DNA from: an uncultured Clostridia bacterium
GTDB taxonomy: Bacteria; Bacillota; Clostridia; Oscillospirales; Acutalibacteraceae
Assembly: GCA_904420155.1 (NCBI GenBank)
Contig: CAJFUH010000097.1
Coordinates: 1-8,498 of the forward strand
Length of the DNA: 8,498 nucleotides
Direction: 5' to 3'
A program made the translations under genes and the position numbers. The notes under the pieces are model-generated. The model worked only from the letters and a program-made list of their open reading frames with translations, was not told the DNA's origin and searched no databases. Shown piece after piece: positions 1-6,900 of this stretch. Numbering within the stretch: the stretch's first letter is position 1; each line of letters begins with the position of its first letter.

Positions 1-497
1 CCCATGCTTCCCCGCAATACTTTAGGACTGTAAATATCACAACAACCGCGGCTCAATAGGATTCCTCCCACCCCCAAAGCTTCCGCAGTACGCAGGATGG
101 TTCCCATATTTGAGGGATCCTGCAAATCCTCCAGGGCCAGCAGGCGGTTGTTACTATCCATTTTATACGAGCAAACACTTTTGTCAAGCATCGTACAGAC
201 ACACAGTATCCCTTGCGGCGTTTGTGTATCAGTCAAATGCATCAAAACCGACCGGCTGATTATGGCGCATTTTTTCGCCTTGCTTTGCAAACTTTTCACA
301 GCCGACGGGTACTTTTCCGCCGCCTGCTCTGTATAAAAAAATTCCTCGATGGGAACCTCGCTGGCCAAAGCGTCCATACACAGCCGGACGCCTTCCGCCA
401 CAAAAGCCCGCTGTTCCCGCCTGTATTTGGAACTGCCCATCAATTTTGCAACCCGCTTAACAGCGGCATTTTCTTTACTGGTTATGGACTGGATCAT
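1..497 (-). CDS. SpoU/TrmH-family RNA 2'-O-methyltransferase, N-terminal part (runs off left edge)
   Basis: The open frame continues without a stop to the left edge, so about 165 N-terminal residues are visible. The family transfers a methyl group from S-adenosylmethionine to a ribose 2'-OH in rRNA or tRNA. The N-terminal substrate-binding domain begins MIQSITSKENAAVKRVAKL and contains SSKYRREQRAFVAEGVRL. It is followed by TPQGILCVC, a linker, then the first SpoU motif LEDLQDPSNMGTILRTAEALG and SPKVLRGSMG at the edge. The catalytic knot with the SAM-binding loop lies outside the window. Possible ATG starts are at 509, 500 and 497. GGAGG at 507-503 is 5 nt from the ATG at 497 but only 2 nt from the one at 500, so I chose 497. 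The gene lies downstream of the rplT terminator, as is common in Clostridia. Bacillus subtilis YsgA (RlmP, a 23S rRNA enzyme) is a plausible relative, but the target here cannot be decided. The frame is intact. Confidence 0.9.
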   Translation of the reverse strand, partial: MIQSITSKENAAVKRVAKLMGSSKYRREQRAFVAEGVRLCMDALASEVPIEEFFYTEQAAEKYPSAVKSLQSKAKKCAIISRSVLMHLTDTQTPQGILCVCTMLDKSVCSYKMDSNNRLLALEDLQDPSNMGTILRTAEALGVGGILLSRGCCDIYSPKVLRGSM

Positions 498-514
498 CAT
501 TTCCTCCATGCCAC

Positions 515-572
515 ATACTTTTTTGCAATGACATGCACTCCCTAATTTGGGCATATTATTGCAAAAAAGTAT
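515..572. repeat. 58-bp nested inverted repeat with perfect 15-bp arms
   Basis: ATACTTTTTTGCAAT at 515-529 is the exact reverse complement of 558-572. The 28-bp interior continues the dyad about the same centre (543.5) with ATGC at 533-536 facing GCAT at 551-554, plus single pairs 531/556 and 538/549. It lies between the rplT terminator and the start of the methyltransferase gene, with one arm ending 6 nt before the earliest possible ATG. It lacks a GC-rich stem followed by T's, so it is not a typical terminator. It may be a dyad operator or an RNA hairpin ahead of the ribosome binding site. I see no confident promoter here; a possible -10 (TAATAT, minus, 558-553) has no good -35. Confidence 0.7.
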
Positions 573-581
573 CCTTTGTGA

Positions 582-614
582 TAAAATTCGCGCCCGGGAA
601 AAATCCCCGGGCGC
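582..614 (-). terminator. Intrinsic terminator of the infC-rpmI-rplT operon
   Basis: GCGCCCGGG (590-598) pairs perfectly with CCCGGGCGC (606-614), giving a 9-bp GC-rich stem with a 7-nt loop. On the minus strand it is followed by GAATTTTA. It starts 14 nt after the rplT stop, so it should end the ribosomal-protein operon and separate it from the methyltransferase gene, although read-through is possible. Confidence 0.9.
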
Positions 615-628
615 ATCACATACCAAAC

Positions 629-982
629 TTATTTTGCAGCTTTGGCCTGCTCTACCAGGCTGGTGAAAGCGGCCGGATCAGAGATGGCAATCTCAGATAG
701 CATCTTGCGGTTAAGCTCGATATTCGCTTTCTTCAAACCATTCATAAAGCTGGAATAATTTACACCATTCGCGCGGCAAGCAGCAGAAATACGGGTAATC
801 CACAAACGGCGGAAATCACGCTTTCTATGCTTACGGCCGATATAGGCATAGTTGCCGGACTTCATAACGGCCTGTTTGGCCATCTTGAAATGTTTGCTTT
901 TAGCACCATAATAGCCCTTTGCGAGCTTTAAAACTTTTTTTCTTCTTTTGCGGGTCATCAACGCGCCTTTTACACGTGCCAT
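629..982 (-). CDS. rplT: 50S ribosomal protein L20
   Basis: The 117-residue product has the usual L20 length and sequence: MARVKGALMTRKRRKKVLKLAKGYYG at the start, then AYIGRKHRKRDFRRLWITRI and the globular C-terminal end NGLKKANIELNRKMLSEIA. L20 binds 23S rRNA early in assembly of the large subunit through a basic N-terminal helix and a C-terminal domain. In Bacillus subtilis the same protein represses its own operon by binding the infC leader, and a candidate leader of that type is present here. The start is supported by GGAGGT 8 nt upstream. It is the last gene of infC-rpmI-rplT, 60 nt downstream of rpmI, and is followed by a strong terminator. Nothing is unusual in the protein. Confidence 0.98.
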   Translation of the reverse strand: MARVKGALMTRKRRKKVLKLAKGYYGAKSKHFKMAKQAVMKSGNYAYIGRKHRKRDFRRLWITRISAACRANGVNYSSFMNGLKKANIELNRKMLSEIAISDPAAFTSLVEQAKAAK

Positions 983-1042
983 GTTAGTCTACCTCCGATT
1001 ATTTGGTTTTTTATTACATCAAATCGCATGCTTCTTGTTCTC

Positions 1043-1240
1043 TTATTTATAAGGGACTAGACGCTTTACCTGAGCCACATTGGTCTTGTCGGCTACCGTA
1101 GTCTTGCGCAGGCCTCTCTTACGCTTGGTGGTCTTCTTGTTGAGGATGTGGGACTTGTTGGCGTGTCCGCGGATGACCTTTCCGTTTTTAGAAAGCTTAA
1201 AGCGCTTTTTTGCACCGCTGTGTGTCTTAATTTTAGGCAT
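1043..1240 (-). CDS. rpmI: 50S ribosomal protein L35
   Basis: The 65-residue, very basic protein begins MPKIKTHSGAKKRFKLSKNGKV and contains the typical HILNKKTTKRKRGLR segment and a KRLVPY ending, which identify L35 over its whole length. L35 is a small protein of the large ribosomal subunit. AGGAGG lies 9 nt before the ATG. It sits between infC (24-nt gap) and rplT, the standard order in bacteria, and should be co-transcribed with both. In Bacillus subtilis its expression follows the L20-controlled leader. No anomaly was seen. Confidence 0.98.
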   Translation of the reverse strand: MPKIKTHSGAKKRFKLSKNGKVIRGHANKSHILNKKTTKRKRGLRKTTVADKTNVAQVKRLVPYK

Positions 1241-1264
1241 GGTATTGCTCCTCCTTAAAGATGT

Positions 1265-1783
1265 TTACTTATTGGGTTTGGATGCAAGGAACATTAGCAT
1301 ATTGCGTCCTTCCAGCTTTGCCGGTTTTTCCACATTGGCAAATTCCGAACAGGCTTCCGCAAACTTTTTCATAGTGGCGTATCCGATTTCCGGATGCCCC
1401 ATCTCGCGTCCACGGAACCGGATAGAGACCTTTACTTTGTCGCCTTCTCCAATGAAACGCTTGGCATGACCCAACTTGGTATTAAAATCATGCGTATCAA
1501 TATTCAAAGAAAGTCTGATTTCCTTAATATTAACAATACGCTGATTCTTTCTTGCCTCTTTTTCACGCTTTGCTTGTTCAAAACGATATTTTCCATAGTC
1601 CATGATCTTACAGACGGGCGGATTAGCCTGGGGAGAAATCTTTACCAGATCCAAATTCCGTTCCGCCGCCTTATCCAGAGCTTGGCTTGCGGACATAATG
1701 CCCAGCTGCGAACCGTTGGAGTCGATCACTCTTACTTCTCTATCCCGGATGTCGTCGTTGATCTGTAGTTCCTTGTTGCTAAT
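1265..1783 (-). CDS. infC: Translation initiation factor IF-3, ATT start
   Basis: IF-3 binds the 30S subunit, prevents premature 50S joining and checks start codon and initiator tRNA. The 172-residue product has the N-terminal domain (INDDIRDREVRVID at 8-21, LGIMSASQAL at 27-36, PPVCKIMDYGKYRFEQ at 55-70), a charged helical linker (71-80) and the C-terminal domain (KEIRLSLNIDTHDF at 87-100, VKVSIRFRGREMGHPEIG at 117-134). The start is ATT at 1783-1781, giving fMet-SNKELQIND. GGAGGTG lies 7 nt upstream, homology begins here, and no in-frame ATG lies nearby. A longer frame from TTG at 1855 would add 24 unrelated residues over a terminator stem. Rare AUU starts on infC are known to let IF-3 limit its own synthesis. 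It is the first gene of the infC-rpmI-rplT operon. Confidence 0.96.
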   Translation of the reverse strand: MSNKELQINDDIRDREVRVIDSNGSQLGIMSASQALDKAAERNLDLVKISPQANPPVCKIMDYGKYRFEQAKREKEARKNQRIVNIKEIRLSLNIDTHDFNTKLGHAKRFIGEGDKVKVSIRFRGREMGHPEIGYATMKKFAEACSEFANVEKPAKLEGRNMLMFLASKPNK

Positions 1784-1956
1784 GGTTAAGCACCTCCAAA
1801 ACACCTGAATGTTGAAATGACAAAGCGCGGACAGAAATCCAATCCGTCCGCGCAAACATACATACTTATTCCCTTACACCAGGGATTAAGGATATATTGA
1901 CCCATGCCGGACGGTACCCCATAGGTGAGAACGAAACTGTTCTGCTTTGTTTTACA
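1784..1956 (-). promoter_or_regulatory. infC operon leader, probable ribosomal protein L20 leader (attenuator)
   Basis: The transcript should begin near 1956, leaving about 172 nt before infC. In Bacillus subtilis the equivalent leader binds L20, which favours a terminator over an antiterminator. Visible here, in transcript order: a small hairpin AGAAC/GTTCT (1943-1939 with 1932-1928); the segment CCGTCCG (1914-1908); a CCCT/AGGG hairpin (1884-1871); and the terminator (1853-1825). CCGTCCG is exactly complementary to CGGACGG (1850-1844), the inner part of the terminator's 5' arm, so the two pairings exclude each other. That L20 is the ligand is inferred from gene context; I could not check the fit to the known leader model. 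Confidence 0.75.
1825..1853 (-). terminator. Attenuator hairpin in the infC leader
   Basis: GCGCGGAC (minus, 1853-1846) pairs with GTCCGCGC (1832-1825). Three further pairs (G-U, G-C, A-U) extend the stem to about 11 bp with a 7-nt loop. The stem is followed by TTTGTCATTT, a weak U-tract that would suit conditional rather than complete termination. It lies 41 nt upstream of the infC start codon and inside the transcribed leader. Confidence 0.75.
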
Positions 1957-1962
1957 AAAAGT

Positions 1963-1991
1963 ATTGTATCAGTTTTCCTTTTCTCTGTCAA
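1963..1991 (-). promoter_or_regulatory. SigmaA promoter of the infC operon
   Basis: On the minus strand TTGACA (1991-1986) and TACAAT (1968-1963) are separated by exactly 17 nt, a near-perfect housekeeping promoter. The start site is expected near 1956. It drives infC-rpmI-rplT through the attenuated leader and points away from the exporter promoter, whose -35 lies 73 bp off. The AT-rich DNA between the two -35 boxes shows no gene. Confidence 0.92.
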
Positions 1992-2064
1992 CTAATTTTT
2001 TCAAAACAAGCCGGATATCTGTATCTTTTATTATTTTGTCCTTTAAAAAATTCCATAAAAAGGA

Positions 2065-2093
2065 TTGACAGCGGAAAAATTCTATTGTATTAT
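2065..2093 (+). promoter_or_regulatory. SigmaA promoter of the ABC exporter operon
   Basis: TTGACA (2065-2070) and TATTAT (2088-2093) are 17 nt apart, a strong match to the housekeeping consensus, with a start site expected near 2100. A perfect TATAAT also occurs at 2113-2118, but it has no good -35 at the right distance, so I regard it as secondary at best. The 5' untranslated region would be about 50 nt. Confidence 0.85.
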
Positions 2094-2121
2094 TGTGATG
2101 TTGTATTAATCATATAATACA
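2086..2121. promoter_or_regulatory. Candidate operator: three TGTATTA half-sites at the exporter promoter
   Basis: TGTATTA occurs at 2086-2092, overlapping the -10 box, and again at 2102-2108. Its reverse complement TAATACA is at 2115-2121. The last two form a dyad with 6 bp between the arms. The position across the -10 and start site is where a repressor would act. No regulator gene is visible nearby, so the binding protein is unknown. The DNA is AT-rich, so chance cannot be excluded. Confidence 0.5.
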
Positions 2122-2149
2122 TTAAGACAATCAACAGGAGGCATTCCAT

Positions 2150-3061
2150 ATGGAATACGTTTTAAAAACAGACGGCTTAACAAAATTGTTTGGCAAACGT
2201 CCGGCTGTCAACCATGTCAGCATGTCAGTAAAGCGAGGCGATATCTACGGGTTTATCGGAAAAAATGGAGCTGGCAAAACCACGTTAATCCGCATGGCCG
2301 TGGGGCTGGCCGCTCCCTCTTCCGGGACCATTGAGCTGTTTGGAAGTCCCGATCTCAAAAAGCAAAGGCACCGGATTGGTACGGTCATCGAATATCCGGC
2401 CATTTTCCCTCATATGACCGCCCGTCAAAATCTAGAGGCCCAATGCCGGCTGATTGGCGTCAAAGATTATAAAGTGATTGAAGACACGTTGCACCTAGTA
2501 GGGCTTAATCCGGCGGACAAAAAGAAAGCCCGTAATTTTTCTTTGGGCATGAAGCAACGCTTAGCCATCGCGCTGTCCCTTATTGGGAACCCGGAATTTC
2601 TATTCCTGGATGAACCCATTAACGGATTAGACCCCACTGGTATCATGGAAATTCGGCAGCTCATTCAAAAGCTTAATCGGGAACGGGGAATCACCGTCCT
2701 TATTTCCAGCCACATATTGGGAGAACTGTCTAAATTAGCCACTCGTTATGGAATTATCAATAATGGGGAGCTTGTGGAAGAATTTACCGCAGAGGAATTA
2801 GAAGAGCACTGCCAATCCAGCCTGTGTATCCGTGTCAACCAGCCGGAAACCGCCTGCAACATTTTAACCCAGCAATTCCAAACCAACCAATATAAAGTAG
2901 GGCCGGACGGCATTCTCTATGTATACGACCATTTAGAGGACGCCGGCGCTATCAATACCGCTTTGGTACAAAACGGCCTTGTAGTGGAAAGCCTGCACGT
3001 CACTACAGCGGACCTGGAAGATTATTTCATCCATGCAGTGGGAGGGAACCAACATGTCTAA
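2150..3061 (+). CDS. ABC transporter ATP-binding protein, BcrA/LanF (peptide-resistance) type
   Basis: This cytoplasmic ATPase of 303 residues should power the membrane partner encoded next. Visible motifs: Walker A GKNGAGKTT (37-45), signature SLGMKQ (131-136, a variant of LSGGQ), Walker B FLFLDEP (150-156), D-loop GLD (159-161) and H-loop His188. The Q-loop position reads IGTVIEYPAIFP, with Glu81 where most ABC proteins have Gln. This E-loop is characteristic of lantibiotic-immunity LanF and bacitracin-resistance BcrA ATPases. About 80 C-terminal residues after the core form the extra region usual for this group. AGGAGG at 2136-2141 sits 8 nt before the ATG. The gene overlaps the permease by 8 nt. 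Export of, or protection from, a membrane-active peptide is inferred from family; the substrate is unknown. Confidence 0.9.
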   Translation: MEYVLKTDGLTKLFGKRPAVNHVSMSVKRGDIYGFIGKNGAGKTTLIRMAVGLAAPSSGTIELFGSPDLKKQRHRIGTVIEYPAIFPHMTARQNLEAQCRLIGVKDYKVIEDTLHLVGLNPADKKKARNFSLGMKQRLAIALSLIGNPEFLFLDEPINGLDPTGIMEIRQLIQKLNRERGITVLISSHILGELSKLATRYGIINNGELVEEFTAEELEEHCQSSLCIRVNQPETACNILTQQFQTNQYKVGPDGILYVYDHLEDAGAINTALVQNGLVVESLHVTTADLEDYFIHAVGGNQHV

Positions 3062-3815
3062 ACTATTCGCATCTGATTTTTATAAACTAAAGAAAACCAA
3101 GTCCTTTTTTGTCTGCCTGATCCTGCTCCTAGCCCTGGCTATCGGCTCTGTTTTAATCTCCCATTTCACCTATCAGATGGTGGCTGAAGGTCCCCATCCA
3201 GGGGCATCCCTTTATATAAACAGTACTTTTTCTTCTGACAGCTTACTGTTTACCTCTATCGTTGTCTCCCTTTTTGTCGCCTGTGAATTTGGCTTTGGCA
3301 CCATCAAAAACACCGCTTCCAGGGGATTTGGACGCTGTGAAATTTATGGTTCCAAACTATTCCTGTCCTGTTTTATCTCCGTGGTCTACTTTATCCTTTA
3401 CTCCGGGGTATCCGCTTTATTAGGCACCATCCTATGGGGATTTGGCCCAGTGGATTCCTCGTACTGGTCCCAGCTGCTCGGTACATTTGGTTTAGAGCTT
3501 CTCTTAAACCTGGCATATACCTCTGTCTTTGTTTTCATCGCCTCCCTGATCCGCCAAACCGGCGGTACCATCGCCATTAACATTTGCCTGATGTCCTTTG
3601 CCCCTATGATGGTACAAATAGGGCAGATGTTGCTCAATTATTTACTAAAAACCGAGTGGAATTTTTCTCAATTCCTCATCAGCAGCAACATCACTGCTGT
3701 GTCGTCCGGGCTGAGCCAAGAGGTCTGCCTGCGGGCCCTTCTCGTGGGGGTCGTCTACTTTGCCGTCAGTACTGCGGCAGGTATGTGGATTTTCCAGAAA
3801 CGCGATATCAAATAA
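3054..3815 (+). CDS. ABC-2 type permease, BcrB-like membrane subunit
   Basis: The 253-residue product has about six hydrophobic segments (roughly 19-36, 64-80, 102-125, 144-166, 171-195 and 226-247) and a short basic N-terminus (SDFYKLKKTKS), as in ABC-2 permeases of bacitracin and lantibiotic resistance pumps. The stretch CEFGFGTIKNTASRGFGR (77-94), ahead of helix 3, followed by the IYGSK segment, is a recognisable family signature near the coupling region. The C-terminus ends in KRDIK, probably cytoplasmic. I chose the ATG at 3054 rather than the in-frame ATG at 3033: GGGAGG (3040-3045) precedes it at 8 nt, and the family start is a Lys-rich segment right after it. The 8-nt overlap with the ATPase gene implies translational coupling. 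With one permease gene the pump would be a homodimer of this subunit with two ATPases; that is inference. Confidence 0.88.
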   Translation: MSKLFASDFYKLKKTKSFFVCLILLLALAIGSVLISHFTYQMVAEGPHPGASLYINSTFSSDSLLFTSIVVSLFVACEFGFGTIKNTASRGFGRCEIYGSKLFLSCFISVVYFILYSGVSALLGTILWGFGPVDSSYWSQLLGTFGLELLLNLAYTSVFVFIASLIRQTGGTIAINICLMSFAPMMVQIGQMLLNYLLKTEWNFSQFLISSNITAVSSGLSQEVCLRALLVGVVYFAVSTAAGMWIFQKRDIK

Positions 3816-3879
3816 CTCTTAACTCTTGAACCCCCAGTAACTCAGTAAATACGCTTACTCCAAACTCCTCTCTATATAG

Positions 3880-3921
3880 AAAAAGAGCTTGACACAGAAT
3901 TTTCTGCATCAAGCTCTTTTT
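3880..3921. terminator. Bidirectional terminator between the exporter operon and addA
   Basis: AAAAAGAGCTTGA (3880-3892) pairs perfectly with TCAAGCTCTTTTT (3909-3921). The 16-nt interior holds a further CAGAA/TTCTG dyad. The T-runs at both ends serve transcripts on either strand. It lies between two convergent genes (permease stop at 3815, addA stop at 3935), so it should end both. The rest of this 119-bp gap shows nothing else. Confidence 0.92.
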
Positions 3922-3934
3922 CATTTTTATGGGG

Positions 3935-6900
3935 TTATAGCCCCCCTTCTAAAGCAATCGCTTCTCCTAGGACAAAAGAATATAGGAGCCTCTGCCTGAC
4001 CGGTTTGCCCGTACATCTGGCCAAGGCTTTTGCATATAAGTCCAATTGTGCAGCATAACGGGCTGCCAGCTCATCCGCTGTTTTTACCCGATCCGTCTTA
4101 TAATCCACCAGTACCCAGCCCTCGTCTTCTTCAAAAGCACAGTCGATGGCCCCTTGTAGCAAAACCGGCTCCCGCGCCTGGGCGTCCGGGATTTCCGGCT
4201 GTATATCCGAAGCAGGGATCCAGATGGTAAACCGATATTCCCTCAGCAGGTTGGGGGAACGGAGCATCCGTTTCATCAGGCTGCTGTTAAAAAAGCCGGC
4301 GGCCTGTTTTTCATCCACCGCTTTTGCCTGTTCCTCCGTCAAAAATTTTTTCTCTACCAAACGGTGTAATTCCTGCGAAAGGTCCTCCGCCGCTTTAGCA
4401 TAATCGGCGAACTGGATAAAGGCATGCAGAGCCGTCCCTTTTTCCGCCGCTGTCATCCCTTGGCTTTCCAAAAATGCAGGCCGGGAGGTGAAGGCGTATT
4501 CCTTATGCGCCTGCCTACCCGCCAGTTCGGAAGCCGCAGCCTTAACAGGAACGCCAGTCAGCTCCTGGGCAGGATACCGATATTCCAGCCTTGTTTTCCA
4601 TATTTCATACAAATTTTCGTCATAGGGGCCGTTTGGCTCCTCTGCCGCGGCTGATTCCTGATGGAAATCCCCCTCAGGATAACCTAAGATAATCTCCCAT
4701 TGGTTTTCGTCCGGCCTCATCAGTCCGGGAAGGGCGCCCGCCATCTCCCGCAGTTTCGCTCCGCTGGGATGACGCAGGGCGCAGGAAAGAATCCAATCAG
4801 AAAAACAGGAGGCGCTGCGCACCACATAAGGGGAGATCTCCGGAACCTCTGACAATTGGGCCGCCAGTTTTCCCAGCGTCCGGGCGGGATTTTTCAAGGA
4901 AGTGACCATCATCAGGTTTTCTTTAGCCCGGGTCATGGCCACATACAGCACCCGCAGTTCCTCGCTCATTCCTGCCCGCTCGATTTCCAAGGCCACCGCT
5001 TCCCGGGGCATCGTGGGATACCGCCTTATCATAGCGTCATCCCACAATTTCATTCCCACTCCCAAGGTGGGATGCAGCAGTACTTCCCCACGATCTTTGT
5101 TAAACAGACGGGAACAGTTGGCCAGAATGCATACTGGGAATTCCAATCCTTTGGAACGATGAATACTCATAATCCGTACCACATTGGCGGATTCCGACAA
5201 AATAGACGCAGGGGCCAGATCCGACTGCTGCTGTTCTAGCCGGTCGATGAAACGGATAAATCCCGAAAGGCCCTTATATCCGGACTGTTCATAGGTCCGC
5301 GCATATTCCATCATCAAACGGAGATTGGCAAGCCTTAGTTCCCCCTCCGGCATCGCCTGTACCATAGCCAGAAATCCTGTCTGCTCATACAGATGGTGGA
5401 TCAGTCGGTCCGCTGGCAGCGCCGCCGCCAAACGGCGATATTCTTCCATTTGGCGAAGAAAGTTTTTACAGGATTCATCGCCCCGCTCCGCTTCTTGTTT
5501 CACTGCAAAATACAGCGGTCCATCCTGCCGGCCAAGGCGAATCTCTGTAAGGCGGTCCGGCGACCAACCAAAAATAGGGCTCATCAGTATGGAAAGAAGG
5601 GGAATATCCTGCACCGGATTGTCAATCACCCGCAAAAAGGACAGCAGTACAGAGATTTCCGGCGTACCAAAAAAAGCCCCAGCGGCATCCGACCAAGCCG
5701 GAATTCCATGCAGTTGAAGTTCCTTTGCATACACGCCCGCATGGTTATTGGCATTGCGGATCAAGATGCAAAAATCCCGATATGTCACCGGACGCTGCCG
5801 CCCATTTTCCGTAACGGGAAATTTATTTTCTATCATTTGGCTGATGATGCCGGCAATATATCCAGCCTCCGCCACGTCCATATCCTGTTCTTCTTCACAG
5901 GAGAGATCCAGGATATGAAGGGATACGTCTGGGATATCCCGCGGGGGATAATCTGCTCCGGGGACCAGTTCCTCTTCCTGGCTGTATGCCATCTCTCCCA
6001 TCTGCCGGCTCATCAGCTGCCGGAACACGAAGTTGACCGCTCCAGTCACGCCGCTCCGGCTACGAAAGTTTTTATCCAATATTACCTTGGCCGGATATTC
6101 CTTCTTTTCATCGTCATATGCAGGATAAGCCTCTTTTCTCCGCAGAAAGATTTCCGGCATGGCTTGGCGAAACCGGTAGATACTCTGCTTAACGTCGCCT
6201 ACCATAAAAAGATTATTCTCCTGCTGGGAAACAGCGCGGAAAATCATATCCTGCGCTTCGTTGGTGTCCTGGTATTCGTCCACCATCACCTCGTCAAATT
6301 GCAGAGAAAGTTCCTGTGCTACCTCCGTACAGACAAAGCCCGCCTGGGTGGGTCGCACCAGCAGGCGCAGCGCCCAATGTTCCAAATCCCCAAAATCCGC
6401 AATGCGCCGGGCAGCTTTGCAGGCGTCCAGAACGTCCCCAAACCGCTTCACAGCGGATAAAAGCTGTTCTATGATTGGCGCCATCCGGCGAATATCTTCT
6501 AAACACTGTTCGTCGCTGGCAAAAAACAAGGCAGACAATTTTTCCAGGGTCTTTTTCACGGTATCCCGGTTTCCGGAAATTTTACCTTTCAACGGGTCGT
6601 CCTTGTAACCCCGCACCGCTTTCAGCTTTTCAAAGGAAAATTGCCGTATCCTTTGGGACAAGGTATCCCACTGTTTCGCCTGCGCCGCTTCCTGAAGAGA
6701 CAGCAAACCCGCCAGGTCTGAGGAAAAGGCCGGGCGATATGCCGCATCCAGCTTGGGATCCTGTTCCATCAAATCCAAGGCGTTTTGCGTCAGGGTAATC
6801 GCATAGAGGATGGCGCTGTCCGCATATTCCAAAACCGTTTGCCCCCACAGGGTATGGGCAGCGTCCCCTGCCGGATGATACATCGCGGCCTTTTCTTCTA

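Noticed and set aside
1784..1855. N-terminal extension of IF-3 from TTG at 1855
   Set aside because: The 24 added residues do not resemble IF-3 and the codons cover the attenuator stem. The ATT with its own SD explains the start.
3033..3053. Earlier in-frame ATG of the permease at 3033
   Set aside because: It lacks a good ribosome binding site, whereas GGGAGG is well placed for the ATG at 3054, which gives the usual family start.
3931..3944. Short hairpin GGGG-TTATAG-CCCC at the addA stop codon
   Set aside because: Only 4 bp, overlapping the stop codon and next to a far stronger terminator at 3880-3921.
5393..6460. Long plus-strand open frame of 355 codons inside addA
   Set aside because: It is antisense to helicase motifs of a clear addA gene, has no family-like sequence and no promoter or good ribosome binding site. 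It is a codon-bias shadow.
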